DNA from: an uncultured Fibrobacter sp.
Lineage (GTDB): Bacteria; Fibrobacterota; Fibrobacteria; Fibrobacterales; Fibrobacteraceae
Assembly (NCBI GenBank): GCA_900313675.1
Contig: OMSO01000004.1
Location: 1-64,000, forward strand
DNA: 64,000 nucleotides
Direction: 5' to 3'
Shown: piece by piece, positions 1-8,213 of the stretch
Layout: every line of letters starts with the position of its first letter
Position numbering within the stretch: position 1 is the stretch's first letter
Position numbers and translations under genes: made by a program
Notes under the pieces: model-generated
What the model was told of the DNA's origin: nothing
The model's database searches: none
Seen by the model: only the letters and a program-made list of their open reading frames with translations

Positions 1-804
1 GGATTTTCTGAGCGGCAAATCAAGTTTTGCAGGCAGTTTTACCGCACTTACCCAATTGGGAACGCACTGCGTTCCCAATTGAACTGGTCGCAATATCGTA
101 TGCTGATTCAGATTCCTGATCCCGACAAGCGCGAATATTACGAACTAGAGGCGGTAAACAATTCTTGGAATGGCCGCGAACTCGAACGTCAAATCAACAG
201 CCAGCTATACGAGCGCCTTTTGCTCAGCAACGACAAGGAATCCGTGCTGGCGGTCGCTCGCAAGGAGCGCATCCCTGAATCCCCGCAAGAGGTCATCAAG
301 GATCCGATGATTTTGGAATTTGTTGGCTTGAAAATGAATTCGGCCTTTTATGAAACCGATCTGGAAGGCGCGATTATTTCGCATATTACTGATTTTCTTC
401 TCGAACTGGGTAAGGGTTTTTCCTTTGTTGCCCGGCAGAAGCGGATTATGCTCGAAGACGATGAATTTTTTATCGACCTCGTTCTTTACAACAGGCTGCT
501 TCGCTGTTTTGTCGTTATTGAAATCAAGACGGGCAAAATCACGCATCAGGATATAGGCCAACTCCAGATGTACGTGAATTACCACGACCGCATTGAAAAA
601 CTTCCCGATGAAAATCCTACCATCGGCATTCTTTTGTGCGCGGGCAAGAATGATTCTGCCGTGAAAATGACTTTGCCCGAAGACAACAAGACTATCCTCG
701 CTAGTGAGTACAAGTTGTATCTGCCCACCACCGAGCAACTGGTCGGTGAAATCAACGAGGCCAAGGAACTCGTGAAAAAACGAAAAGCCCGGCGCGGGAA
801 GTAA
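1..804 (+). CDS. DUF1016 / YhcG-type PDDEXK nuclease domain protein (5' truncated by window)
   Basis: The frame is open from base 1 (GFSERQIKFCRQFYR...) and ends at the TAA at 802-804, so the true start lies upstream of the window; the TTG at 79 is internal. The region from about 110 onward matches the C-terminal DUF1016 nuclease domain: a conserved FFIDLVLYN strand, then VVIEIKTGKI, giving the D...ExK pattern of PDDEXK nucleases, then DIGQLQMYVNYHD. The family is often linked to restriction-modification loci or mobile DNA, but no partner gene is visible here. The biological role of this copy is unknown. The basic tail (KKRKARRGK) is typical of a soluble nucleic-acid binding protein. Confidence 0.85.
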   Translation, partial: GFSERQIKFCRQFYRTYPIGNALRSQLNWSQYRMLIQIPDPDKREYYELEAVNNSWNGRELERQINSQLYERLLLSNDKESVLAVARKERIPESPQEVIKDPMILEFVGLKMNSAFYETDLEGAIISHITDFLLELGKGFSFVARQKRIMLEDDEFFIDLVLYNRLLRCFVVIEIKTGKITHQDIGQLQMYVNYHDRIEKLPDENPTIGILLCAGKNDSAVKMTLPEDNKTILASEYKLYLPTTEQLVGEINEAKELVKKRKARRGK

Positions 805-845
805 TGCACAGGTGTTGACTTCCCGTTTTTCAAAAAATGAAAAAC

Positions 846-866
846 GACGGGCTTCGAGCCGTCTTT
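846..866 (+). terminator. possible terminator after the DUF1016 gene
   Basis: Arms GACGG(G)CT and AGCCGTC enclose a TCG loop, with one bulged G. They are followed by TTT and, after a short gap, a TTTTTT run. This fits a weak intrinsic terminator. Confidence 0.45.
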
Positions 867-899
867 ATCCGCTTTTTTCCGTGCTCGCAGGCCGTTTGC

Positions 900-919
900 C
901 CCTAGCCCCCGGCCCCTAA
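900..919. repeat. CTAGCCCC/CCCCTAAA-type dispersed repeat
   Basis: A short copy of the CTAG-rich intergenic repeat seen also at 2245-2322, 8181-8213, 54831-54881 and 62068-62107. It lies just upstream of the promoter-like motif of the next gene. Confidence 0.5.
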
Positions 920-924
920 ATTTC

Positions 925-932
925 TATCTTTG
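925..932 (+). promoter_or_regulatory. TAnnTTTG promoter-like element upstream of the aminotransferase
   Basis: TATCTTTG lies 30 nt before the ATG at 963. It fits the Bacteroidetes -7 consensus TAnnTTTG. No convincing -33 element is visible. Confidence 0.4.
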
Positions 933-962
933 GCCTCGGAATTTTTTAACAGGACTAAGGTC

Positions 963-2258
963 ATGAGCTACAATCCTCTCGCAGAACAGGCCAACGCGGA
1001 ACTTTCCGCAAACGGCTGCAGCGTACTTTCCATGCTTTCCGAAAGGGGCAAGGCAATCTTCTTCCCCCGCAAGGGCATTCTGGGCCAGGGCGCCGAAGCC
1101 AAGGGAAAAGAAATCAACGCCACCATCGGCACAGCCCTGGAAGACGACGGTAGCCCCCTGGTTCTCGACTGCGTGCTCAAGAGCCTGAACCTGCCCAAGC
1201 AGGCCTTCCTCTACGCCCCCAGTTTCGGAAACCCCGACCTGCGCAAAGCCTGGAAAGAGCAGATTGTCCGCAAGAACCCGAGCCTCGCAGGCAAGGCCTT
1301 CAGCAACCCGGTTGTGACCTGCGCCCTGACCCACGCCATCAGCTGCGCGGGCTACCTTTTCTTGGATCCGGGCGACGAGGTGATTATCCCCGACCTTTAC
1401 TGGGACAACTACGAACTGGTGTTCGTGAACAGCTGCGGTGCAAAGATCAAGACTTTCAACACCTTCAAGGACGGCGGTTTCGACACGGAAGCCCTGAAGA
1501 AGGCCCTCTCCGAGAGCAAGAGCCAGAAGAAGGTGGTGTTGTTGAACTTCCCCAACAACCCCACGGGCTATACCGCCACCGAAAAGGAAGCGGTAGAAAT
1601 CGCGAAGATCCTCACGGACTGCGCCAACGCGGGCAACAAGGTGGTGGCCCTGCTGGACGACGCCTACTTTGGACTGGTCTATGAGGACGGCGTGACCAAG
1701 GAATCCCTGTTCAGTAAGGTGCTGGACGCAAGCGAGAACCTGCTGGCCGTGAAGCTGGACGGCCCCACCAAGGAAGACTACGTGTGGGGTTTCCGCGTCG
1801 GGTTCATGAGCTTTGGTTTCAAGGGCGCCACGGAAGCCCAGCTCAAGGCCCTCGAGGACAAGGCCGCTGGTACGGTCCGCGGCAACATCTCTAACGCCCC
1901 GAGCATCAGCCAGAAGATTCTGCTGGCCGCCTTCCAGAGTCCGGAATACCTGCAGCAGAAGGCCGAGAAGTTCGCCATTCTCAAAAAACGCTACGACATC
2001 ATCAAGCTGGTGCTGGCCGACCACCCCGAATACAAGGAGGCCTTCGAGGCCATGCCTTGCAACAGTGGCTACTTCATGTGTGTAAAACCCAAGGGCGTAG
2101 ATGCCGAACTGCTCCGCCAGAAGCTCATCAGCGACTACAGCACGGGTACCATCATGCTTTCGGGCCTTATCCGCGTGGCATTCAGCGCCGTGCCTACCGA
2201 CAAGCTGGGCAAGCTGTTCGAAAATATTTATAATTGTGTTTTAGAGATTAGAGGCTAG
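963..2258 (+). CDS. class I/II aminotransferase (PLP-dependent), aspartate/aromatic type
   Basis: A 431-residue fold-type I PLP enzyme. Visible motifs are NFPNNPTGY near residue 195, DDAYFGLVYED near 232 (the Asp pairs with the PLP ring nitrogen) and GPTKEDYVWGFRVGF. The lysine of that last motif (about K270) is the likely Schiff-base residue, with the usual spacing to the conserved Arg. I chose the ATG at 963 because AGGACTAAGG precedes it; an in-frame TTG at 930 has no such support. The 3' end of the gene runs into a CTAG-type repeat, which encodes the last few residues and the stop. The amino acid substrate cannot be told from sequence; a dicarboxylic or aromatic amino acid is likely. Confidence 0.85.
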   Translation: MSYNPLAEQANAELSANGCSVLSMLSERGKAIFFPRKGILGQGAEAKGKEINATIGTALEDDGSPLVLDCVLKSLNLPKQAFLYAPSFGNPDLRKAWKEQIVRKNPSLAGKAFSNPVVTCALTHAISCAGYLFLDPGDEVIIPDLYWDNYELVFVNSCGAKIKTFNTFKDGGFDTEALKKALSESKSQKKVVLLNFPNNPTGYTATEKEAVEIAKILTDCANAGNKVVALLDDAYFGLVYEDGVTKESLFSKVLDASENLLAVKLDGPTKEDYVWGFRVGFMSFGFKGATEAQLKALEDKAAGTVRGNISNAPSISQKILLAAFQSPEYLQQKAEKFAILKKRYDIIKLVLADHPEYKEAFEAMPCNSGYFMCVKPKGVDAELLRQKLISDYSTGTIMLSGLIRVAFSAVPTDKLGKLFENIYNCVLEIRG

Positions 2259-2322
2259 GATTTAGAGGCTAGTGTGAATGAATAGCTACAAGGACTTCCT
2301 AGTCTCTAGATCCTAGCCCCTA
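2245..2322. repeat. inverted pair of CTAG-type dispersed repeats before gltA
   Basis: Two copies of the CTAG-rich repeat (2245-2272 and 2297-2322) lie in opposite orientation, separated by about 24 nt. They could fold into a long imperfect hairpin immediately before the gltA ribosome binding site (GGAGGA at 2325-2330). The first copy overlaps the stop codon of the aminotransferase. Confidence 0.6.
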
Positions 2323-2333
2323 CTGGAGGAATC

Positions 2334-3623
2334 ATGTCCGATAAAGCGACCTTGAATTACAACGGAAAGAGTTACGAGCTCCCCGTGGTTGAAGGCACCG
2401 AAAACGAACACGGTCTCGACATCAGCACTTTGCGCAAGAGTTCCGGCCTGGTGACCCTGGACTACGGTTACCTGAACACGGGCAGCACCAAGAGTTCCAT
2501 TACCTACGTGGACGGCGAGAAGGGAATTCTCCGTTACCGCGGCTACTCCATCGAGGACCTGGCCGAAAAGGCCACCTTCCCCGAAACCGCATGGCTCCTG
2601 ATTTACGGCGAGCTGCCTAACCCCGAGCAGCTGGGGCATTTCCGCACGCTGCTTACCGAAAACGCACTGCTCCACGAAAACCTGCTGCACTTTTTCCGTG
2701 AGATGCCGCCCAGCGCCCACCCCATGGGCATTCTCAGTTCCATCGTGAACGCCGTGGGCCTCTTTACTCCCCGTTTCTACGACGACGAAAACATCGCCAG
2801 CGCTTTTGAGCTGACTACCGCGGGCCTTATCTCCAAGATCCGCACCATCGCAGCATTCTCATACAAGGCAAGCATCGGTGAACCCTTTGTTTACCCCGAA
2901 GCGGAACGCAGCTACTGCAGCAACTTCTTGAACATGATGTTCAGCAGCAAGGCCAGGCCCTACCACCTAGACCCCATCATGGAAAAGGCACTGAACACCC
3001 TGTTGATTGTGCACGCCGACCACGAGCAGAACTGCTCCACTTCTACCGTACGTATGGTGGGCAGTTCCCAGGCGAATCTTTACGCCAGCATCTGCGCCGG
3101 CATCTGCGCCCTGTGGGGCCCGCTCCACGGCGGTGCCAACCAGGCCGTTCTGGAAACGCTTCTCCGTATCCAGAACAGCGGCATGACCATCGAACAGGTG
3201 ATGGAAAAGGCCAAGGACAAGAACGACCCCTTCCGCCTTTCTGGATTCGGCCACCGGGTGTACAAGAGTTACGACCCTCGTGCCAAAGTCTTGAAAAAGC
3301 TCATGGGCCAGGTGTTCGAGCACGAACACATCAACGACCCGTTGCTGGAAATCGCGCTCAAGCTAGAAGAAGCCGCCCTGAAGGACGACTACTTTATCGC
3401 CCGCAAGCTCTACCCCAACGTAGACTTCTATTCGGGCATTCTCTACCGCGCCATGGGTATTCCGACCAATATGCTCACGGTGATGTTTGCCATCGGCCGC
3501 TTGCCCGGCTGGATTGCCCACTGGAAAGAGATGCATGACGACCCGAATTCCAAGATCAACAGGCCCCGCCAGATATACGTAGGCGAAACGGCCCGCCCCT
3601 GGATCGATCGGAATAAACGATAA
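2334..3623 (+). CDS. gltA: citrate synthase
   Basis: A 429-residue type II citrate synthase, condensing oxaloacetate and acetyl-CoA in the cytoplasm. The family signature GFGHRVYKSYDPRAK is present, as are the catalytic-histidine region HADHEQNCSTSTVRMVGSS and the LWGPLHGGANQ segment. A strong ribosome binding site (GGAGGAATC) precedes the ATG. The length is normal. The N-terminal extension with LDYGYLNTGSTKSSITYVDG is typical of hexameric Gram-negative enzymes. The gene is convergent with metY, the two being separated by a 120-bp tandem repeat. Confidence 0.97.
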   Translation: MSDKATLNYNGKSYELPVVEGTENEHGLDISTLRKSSGLVTLDYGYLNTGSTKSSITYVDGEKGILRYRGYSIEDLAEKATFPETAWLLIYGELPNPEQLGHFRTLLTENALLHENLLHFFREMPPSAHPMGILSSIVNAVGLFTPRFYDDENIASAFELTTAGLISKIRTIAAFSYKASIGEPFVYPEAERSYCSNFLNMMFSSKARPYHLDPIMEKALNTLLIVHADHEQNCSTSTVRMVGSSQANLYASICAGICALWGPLHGGANQAVLETLLRIQNSGMTIEQVMEKAKDKNDPFRLSGFGHRVYKSYDPRAKVLKKLMGQVFEHEHINDPLLEIALKLEEAALKDDYFIARKLYPNVDFYSGILYRAMGIPTNMLTVMFAIGRLPGWIAHWKEMHDDPNSKINRPRQIYVGETARPWIDRNKR

Positions 3624-3639
3624 TACAATTAGGGAAGGA

Positions 3640-3917
3640 GTTATGCGACTAGGGAAGGCTTACGCCCTCCCTATTCGTTATTGCATACGCTTGCGTATGC
3701 CCACGAAAATAACCCGCTCCATCAGGCCGAGCCTTCAGGTTTGCGGGTTATTGAGTGCCGGGAGGGTCTTAGGGAGGGTTATACCCTCCCTATTCGTTTT
3801 ATGCATACGCTTGCGTATGCACACGAAAATAACCCGCTCCATCAGGCCGATCCTTCAAGTTTGCGGGTTATTGAGTGTCGGGAGGGTATTAGGGAGGGTT
3901 ATACCCTCCCTATTCAT
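3640..3917. repeat. 120-bp tandem repeat with three hairpins per unit between gltA and metY
   Basis: Units 3661-3780 and 3781-3900 are nearly identical at a period of exactly 120 bp, with a partial copy at 3901-3917 and a degenerate start at 3650-3660. Each unit carries three inverted repeats. The first is GCATACGC-TT-GCGTATGC. The second is AATAACCCGC...GCGGGTTATT with a loop of about 25 nt. The third is GGGAGGGT-TAT-ACCCTCCC at the junction. It separates two convergent genes and could serve as a bidirectional transcription barrier. The open frames across it (3643-3957, 3681-4250) are artefacts of the repeat. Confidence 0.9.
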
Positions 3918-3919
3918 TA

Positions 3920-5197
3920 TTACACCTTCTCTAGTGCCTGCGTCAAGTCCGCGATGATGTCTTCGACATTCTCAATGCCCACGCTGAAGCGGATCAGGTC
4001 CGGCGCGACGCCTGCTTCGATGAGCTGTTCGTCGCTGAGCTGGCGGTGGGTGTGGCTCGCCGGATGCAGCACGCAGCTGCGGGCGTCGGCCACGTGGGTC
4101 ACGATGCAAATCATCTTGAGATTGTCCATGAACTGGATGCTCTTTTCGCGGCCACCCTTGATACCGAAGGTAAGCACGCCGCAGGGGAGCCCGCCCTTGA
4201 ATTGCTTCTTAGCAAGTTCGTGGTACTTGTTACCCTCGAGGCCCGCATAGTCGACCCAGGCCACCTTCGGGTGGTTCTGCAGGAACTTCGCACAGGCGAG
4301 AGCGTTTTCGCAGTGGCGCGGCATGCGCAGGTGAAGCGTTTCAAGGCCAACGTTCAGGAGGAACGCATTCTGCGGAGCCTGGATGCTGCCGAGGTCGCGC
4401 ATGAGCTGTGCCGTAGCCTTCGTGATGAAGGCGCCCTTGCCGAAAGCCTTCGTGTAGGCAAGGCCGTGGTAGCTCGGGTCCGGTTCGGTTAAGCCCTTGA
4501 ACTTGTCGTGATGGGCTTCCCAGTCGAAGTTTCCGCTATCCACGATGCAGCCGCCCACGGCCATCGCGTGACCGTCCATGTACTTGGTGGTGGAATGGGT
4601 CACGATGTCCACGCCGAATTCGATCGGGCGGCAGAGAATCGGAGTCGGGAACGTGTTGTCCACAATCATCGGCACGCCGTGCTTGTGGGCAAGCTTCGCG
4701 AAACGTTCCAGGTCCAGAATCTTGCCGGCGGGGTTAGCCACCGTCTCGCCGAAGAAACACTTGGTGTTCGGGCGGAAGGCCTTCTCGATTTCCTCGTCAC
4801 TCGCGTCCTGGTCCACGAACGTGCATTCGATGCCGAGCTTCTTCATCGTCACGGAGAAGAGGTTGCTCGTACCGCCGTAGATGGCGCTGGTGCTGATGAA
4901 GTGGTCGCCCGCCTCACAGATGTTGAACACGGCGAAGAAGTTCGCCGCCTGACCGGAACTCGTGAGCATCGCAGCGACACCGCCTTCCATGGCCGCAATC
5001 TTGGATGCCACGGCGTCGTTGGTCGGGTTCTGCAGGCGCGTGTAGAAGTAGCCGCTGGCCTTCAGGTCGAACAGGTCGGCCATCGCGTTGCTGGACTCGT
5101 ACTTGAAAGTGGTGCTCTGGTAGATGGGAAGGACGCGCGGTTCGCCGTTTTTCGGCTGCCAGCCGCCCTGTACGCACAAAGTTTCGATCTTGGACAT
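3920..5197 (-). CDS. metY: O-acetylhomoserine aminocarboxypropyltransferase / cysteine synthase family protein
   Basis: A 425-residue Cys/Met-metabolism PLP enzyme. It carries the family landmarks YTRLQNPTNDAVASKIAAMEGG and LTSSGQAAN near the N-terminus, DNTFPTPILCRPIEFG in the middle, and the PLP-lysine motif HSTTKYMDGH. The long form of about 425 residues is typical of O-acetylhomoserine sulfhydrylases, which make homocysteine directly from sulfide. Shorter cystathionine gamma-synthases run to about 390. A TATATTTG element lies upstream. The gene is monocistronic and convergent with gltA. Confidence 0.92.
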   Translation of the reverse strand: MSKIETLCVQGGWQPKNGEPRVLPIYQSTTFKYESSNAMADLFDLKASGYFYTRLQNPTNDAVASKIAAMEGGVAAMLTSSGQAANFFAVFNICEAGDHFISTSAIYGGTSNLFSVTMKKLGIECTFVDQDASDEEIEKAFRPNTKCFFGETVANPAGKILDLERFAKLAHKHGVPMIVDNTFPTPILCRPIEFGVDIVTHSTTKYMDGHAMAVGGCIVDSGNFDWEAHHDKFKGLTEPDPSYHGLAYTKAFGKGAFITKATAQLMRDLGSIQAPQNAFLLNVGLETLHLRMPRHCENALACAKFLQNHPKVAWVDYAGLEGNKYHELAKKQFKGGLPCGVLTFGIKGGREKSIQFMDNLKMICIVTHVADARSCVLHPASHTHRQLSDEQLIEAGVAPDLIRFSVGIENVEDIIADLTQALEKV

Positions 5198-5223
5198 TTT
5201 TGCCTCTTGTTTGTTATCGGTTT

Positions 5224-5231
5224 CAAATATA
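5224..5231 (-). promoter_or_regulatory. TAnnTTTG promoter-like element upstream of metY
   Basis: TATATTTG on the minus strand, 26 nt before the metY ATG. It is an exact match to TAnnTTTG. Confidence 0.45.
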
Positions 5232-5335
5232 GCAAAAGGGGACAGAAAACACTATTGCACTTATGCAAATATCTGCATAAAACAAAGGCCCGCCTTGCGA
5301 CGGGTTTGAATGTCCAATTGATTAAATTCTTCAGT

Positions 5336-6340
5336 CTATTCCGACATCACGCAGCGGACGTTGTAGGCTCTTTTTTCCGTCTGGTCATCTGCTGTCACAT
5401 ACTTTGGAGTTTCCCAGCTGCCATAATCCTGGAATCGTATCGCCACTTCGTTGGCACTACTCTTCTGGATCCAAAGGTGCCCCTGTCCGTTATTGTTTCC
5501 AAAAAGCCACTTGGAGCCTTCTTGTTTGAAGCGACCGCCAAGAACCCACCATTCGTCCAATTCCTTTCTAGTTTTTTCCTTCATCGAAGCAAGAGCGGCA
5601 TCCACCTCGTCCTTCGTAGGCAGGCGCCATCCTGATGGACAAACAACATCCCTTGCGCTGTAGGTGTAATAGATACCATAGTGGTCACAGACATTCACGG
5701 TTTCCTTAGTCGCTTCCGGGCCGGGTTCGGTTTCTATTTCTACCGTTGCATCACATTGATACCCTGTATTCGGCTTATAGGTCAAATTGCTTTCCATCCA
5801 ATATACGGAGCCGATCTTGAGCAAGCTGTAGGTCTGATTGTTTCTGACATCCGTGAGCTTCATGGCGGTCATGTCTACCGTAGGTGCGCGTGAATCCACA
5901 CTAACCGCAGGCGCTTGCGAACTGGAGGACTGTTTTACCGAAGAACTAGAATTACCCTTGGAACTGGACGAGCCGCCCGAAACATTCGTCTCGGAAGAAG
6001 CGGGTTTCGTTGCCGCAGACGAACTAGGTGCAAAGTTTTTTTCGCAGCCTTCGGTCCAGCAAAAAACGCCACTGCTGTAATAGAGACTTCCTTCGGCATC
6101 GGCCACATAAATGGTGTCCTTGCCACCGTTAATGACAATTTTATCGCCTGGCTTTGAGGAGGAGCCGCTCTTCGCGGTTGGATTTGAGCCCTCGGGCTTT
6201 GAACCATCATCGTCCGAAGAGGAAGAATCGACATCGCCAAGTTCGTCGACACTTACTTTACTAGGACTACCATCGTCCGAACACGCAGCAAACAAAAATG
6301 CTGCACAAAAAAACAGAATCCACGTTTTCAATGCACTCAT
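5336..6340 (-). CDS. lipoprotein with Fibrobacter succinogenes major paralogous domain (TIGR02145)
   Basis: A 334-residue predicted lipoprotein. A hydrophobic signal ends in the lipobox-like FAACS, with the lipidated Cys about residue 20. A Ser/Asp/Glu-rich low-complexity linker follows to about residue 160. The C-terminal domain has the TIGR02145 pattern: MTAMKLTDVRNNQTYSLLKIGSVYWMESNLTY, then YYTYSARDVVCPSGWRLPTKDE, ending YNVRCVMSE. This domain is greatly expanded in Fibrobacter and its function is unknown. It is likely exposed at the cell surface or periplasm. It is transcribed away from nuoA. Confidence 0.88.
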   Translation of the reverse strand: MSALKTWILFFCAAFLFAACSDDGSPSKVSVDELGDVDSSSSDDDGSKPEGSNPTAKSGSSSKPGDKIVINGGKDTIYVADAEGSLYYSSGVFCWTEGCEKNFAPSSSAATKPASSETNVSGGSSSSKGNSSSSVKQSSSSQAPAVSVDSRAPTVDMTAMKLTDVRNNQTYSLLKIGSVYWMESNLTYKPNTGYQCDATVEIETEPGPEATKETVNVCDHYGIYYTYSARDVVCPSGWRLPTKDEVDAALASMKEKTRKELDEWWVLGGRFKQEGSKWLFGNNNGQGHLWIQKSSANEVAIRFQDYGSWETPKYVTADDQTEKRAYNVRCVMSE

Positions 6341-6402
6341 AGCCTAAATATAACCTCTGGAGTCTAAAAAAGCACGTAAAATTATACTATCTTTTGGCCA
6401 CT

Positions 6403-6795
6403 ATGAGCAATGTAGAGGTTTTTGACACTACTTTCGCCGTGACCATTCTGGTCATTATGGCGGTTTGCATCCCCACGGCCCTTTTGCTGGCCAACTGGTT
6501 CTTGCACCCGGGCAAAATCAAGGATACCGCCATCAAGGGCACGTCCTACGAGTGCGGTCTCGCCCACGTTTCAGGTACGGCCAACGAGCGCTATCCGGTC
6601 AAGTACTACCTGGTGGCCATGCTGTTCTTGGTGTTCGACCTGGAAGTAGCGTTCCTGTACCCCTGGGCCGTGCAGTTCCTGGCCGGCGGCTGGGAGCTTT
6701 TGCTGGTGCTACTAGGCTTCCTGGTCATCCTGGAAGCGGGCTACCTCTACGTGTTCCGCAAGGGCGTGCTGGACTGGGCAACCCTCAAGGACTAA
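6403..6795 (+). CDS. nuoA: NADH-quinone oxidoreductase subunit A
   Basis: A membrane subunit of complex I with three transmembrane helices and the conserved YECGLAHVSGTANERYPVKYYLVAMLFLVFDLEVAFLYPWA segment (the loop with its Cys and the FDLE acidic motif). I prefer the ATG at 6403 (MSNVEVFD) to an in-frame TTG at 6394. A TATCTTTT motif lies only about 7 nt before it, so the transcript may be leaderless or nearly so. No other nuo gene is adjacent: rubrerythrin follows on the opposite strand past a terminator. The remaining subunits must be encoded elsewhere, or this is an orphan copy. Confidence 0.92.
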   Translation: MSNVEVFDTTFAVTILVIMAVCIPTALLLANWFLHPGKIKDTAIKGTSYECGLAHVSGTANERYPVKYYLVAMLFLVFDLEVAFLYPWAVQFLAGGWELLLVLLGFLVILEAGYLYVFRKGVLDWATLKD

Positions 6796-6823
6796 GTTTC
6801 TAGAGTATTCTATCTCAAAATAA

Positions 6824-6861
6824 AGAACGCAGGATTTCGGTCCTGCGTTCTATTTTTTTTT
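6824..6861. terminator. bidirectional intrinsic terminator between nuoA and rubrerythrin
   Basis: A perfect 11-bp stem (AGAACGCAGGA / TCCTGCGTTCT) with a TTTCGG loop is followed on the plus strand by ATTTTTTTTT. On the minus strand it is followed by TTATTTTGA. It sits between two convergent genes. Confidence 0.92.
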
Positions 6862-6870
6862 GAATTTCTA

Positions 6871-7428
6871 CTACTTGAAGTAGCGGCCCAGCAAGCCCTG
6901 GAAGGCAGAGCCATGACGGGCCTCGTCCTTGCACATCTCGTGAACAGTGTCGTGGATGGCGTCGTAGCCCAGTTCCTTGGCGCGCTTGGCCAGGGCGAGC
7001 TTGCCTTCGGTGGCACCGGCTTCGGCGGCAACCCTGAGTTCCAGGTTCTTCTTGGTATCGGGATAGACCACCTCGCCCAGCAGTTCGGCGAACTTGGCGG
7101 CGTGTTCGGCCTCTTCAAAGGCGATACGCTTGTAGGCCTCGGCCACTTCGGGGTAACCTTCGCGGTCGGCCTGGCGGCTCATGGCCAGGTACATGCCTAC
7201 CTCGGTACATTCCCCTGCAAAGTTTTCCCTGAGACCCTGAACCACCTCGGCGTCCAGCCCCTGGGCAACGCCAATCTTGTGTTCGTCGGCCCAGACAATC
7301 TTGCCACCGGCGCTCTGTTCTACCTTTTCGAAGAACTTGCTCTTGGGGGCCTTGCACTGGGGGCATTCATCCGGGGCTTCCGGTCCCATGTGCACGTAGC
7401 CGCAAACCTTACAAACCCATACTTTCAT
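6871..7428 (-). CDS. rbr: rubrerythrin with N-terminal rubredoxin domain (reverse rubrerythrin)
   Basis: A 185-residue non-haem iron peroxidase that reduces hydrogen peroxide in anaerobes. The domain order is inverted compared with classical rubrerythrin. The rubredoxin-like [10 protein letters not shown]...CPQCKAP comes first (residues 5-30). The ferritin-like diiron domain follows, with ExxH ligands in EEAEHAAKF and [10 protein letters not shown] strong ribosome binding site (GAGGAG) precedes the ATG. The flavodiiron protein at 45455 probably acts in the same oxygen-protection physiology. Confidence 0.93.
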   Translation of the reverse strand: MKVWVCKVCGYVHMGPEAPDECPQCKAPKSKFFEKVEQSAGGKIVWADEHKIGVAQGLDAEVVQGLRENFAGECTEVGMYLAMSRQADREGYPEVAEAYKRIAFEEAEHAAKFAELLGEVVYPDTKKNLELRVAAEAGATEGKLALAKRAKELGYDAIHDTVHEMCKDEARHGSAFQGLLGRYFK

Positions 7429-7484
7429 ACTGTGTCTCCTCTCCGCTCCTAGGCGGGGCTGATGTGTGAATTTTAATGCGAGCG

Positions 7485-8141
7485 CTAGGCCTTGAAACTG
7501 TCCAGAGCCTCGTTGGGGCCAATCAAGAACAGCACGTCGTTTTCCTTGAGCACATAGTCGGCGATGTTACCGATCTTGGGCTTGGATTCCAGCGGGTCGC
7601 GGATGGCAATCACCTGGATGCCGTACTTGTGGGTCAGGGACAAATCCTTAAGGGTCTTGCCCTGGAACTTTTCGGGGCACACGATCTCGATAATGGAGAA
7701 GCCTTCCATGAAGGGCAAGAAGTCCAACATGTTGGGGCGGTTGAGCCGCTCGGCCAGGCTGATGGCGGAATCCCTTTCCGGGTGGAAAATGTCGGACACC
7801 CCCAGCTTTTCGAGGATGCTGGTATGGGCGGCACTGCTGGACTTGGCAATGATATGCTTTACGCCCAGTTCCTTCAGGTTCAGCACCGTAAGGAGCGAGG
7901 CCTGCAGGTTTTCGCCAATGCAGACGATAACAGAATCCGCCTTCTGCAGGGGGATAGACGAAAGCTGCTTTAAGCGGGTACTGTCCGCCACAATCGCCTG
8001 AGAAACAGAACTGGAAATGTCCTGCACCTTGTCGGGGTGGCAGTCGATGACCATCACGTCGTGACCCAGGGAGGTCAGGTGCTTGGCCAAAAAGATGGCC
8101 GAGTTCCCGAGCCCGATAATTACAAATTGTTTAGAAGCCAT
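7485..8141 (-). CDS. trkA: TrkA/KtrA-type potassium channel regulatory subunit (RCK domain)
   Basis: A 218-residue cytoplasmic RCK protein. The Rossmann nucleotide-binding motif [17 protein letters not shown] lies at residues 6-22, with the acidic MVIDCHPDK end of strand 2. The C-terminal TrkA_C domain covers about 135-215. The single RCK-N/RCK-C layout matches KtrA-like gating rings rather than the duplicated TrkA of enterobacteria. It follows trkH on the same strand with a 72-bp spacer containing a CTAG-type repeat. Together they form a potassium uptake system. Confidence 0.92.
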   Translation of the reverse strand: MASKQFVIIGLGNSAIFLAKHLTSLGHDVMVIDCHPDKVQDISSSVSQAIVADSTRLKQLSSIPLQKADSVIVCIGENLQASLLTVLNLKELGVKHIIAKSSSAAHTSILEKLGVSDIFHPERDSAISLAERLNRPNMLDFLPFMEGFSIIEIVCPEKFQGKTLKDLSLTHKYGIQVIAIRDPLESKPKIGNIADYVLKENDVLFLIGPNEALDSFKA

Positions 8142-8180
8142 GGATTACCTCTTGCTTTGCAAGGTAGAAAAAAGGACGGA

Positions 8181-8213
8181 CCCTAGCCTCTAAATCCTAG
8201 CCTCTAGCCCCTA
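8181..8213. repeat. CTAG-type dispersed repeat between trkH and trkA
   Basis: CCCTAGCCTCTAAATCC followed by a near copy, up to the trkH stop codon. It belongs to the same family as at 2245-2322. Confidence 0.6.

Noticed and set aside
924-2024. 366-codon minus-strand frame opposite the aminotransferase
   Set aside because: It is antisense to a clear PLP enzyme with good start signals and shows no domain of its own.
3661-3900. CRISPR-like array
   Set aside because: Units are adjacent 120-bp copies with no unique spacers, and no cas genes are present.
3643-4250. Plus-strand frames across the 120-bp repeat
   Set aside because: They consist of repeat DNA translated in two frames and run into antisense of metY.
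4508-5635. 375-codon plus-strand frame opposite metY
   Set aside because: It is antisense to metY and to the lipoprotein; the composition is that of a shadow frame.
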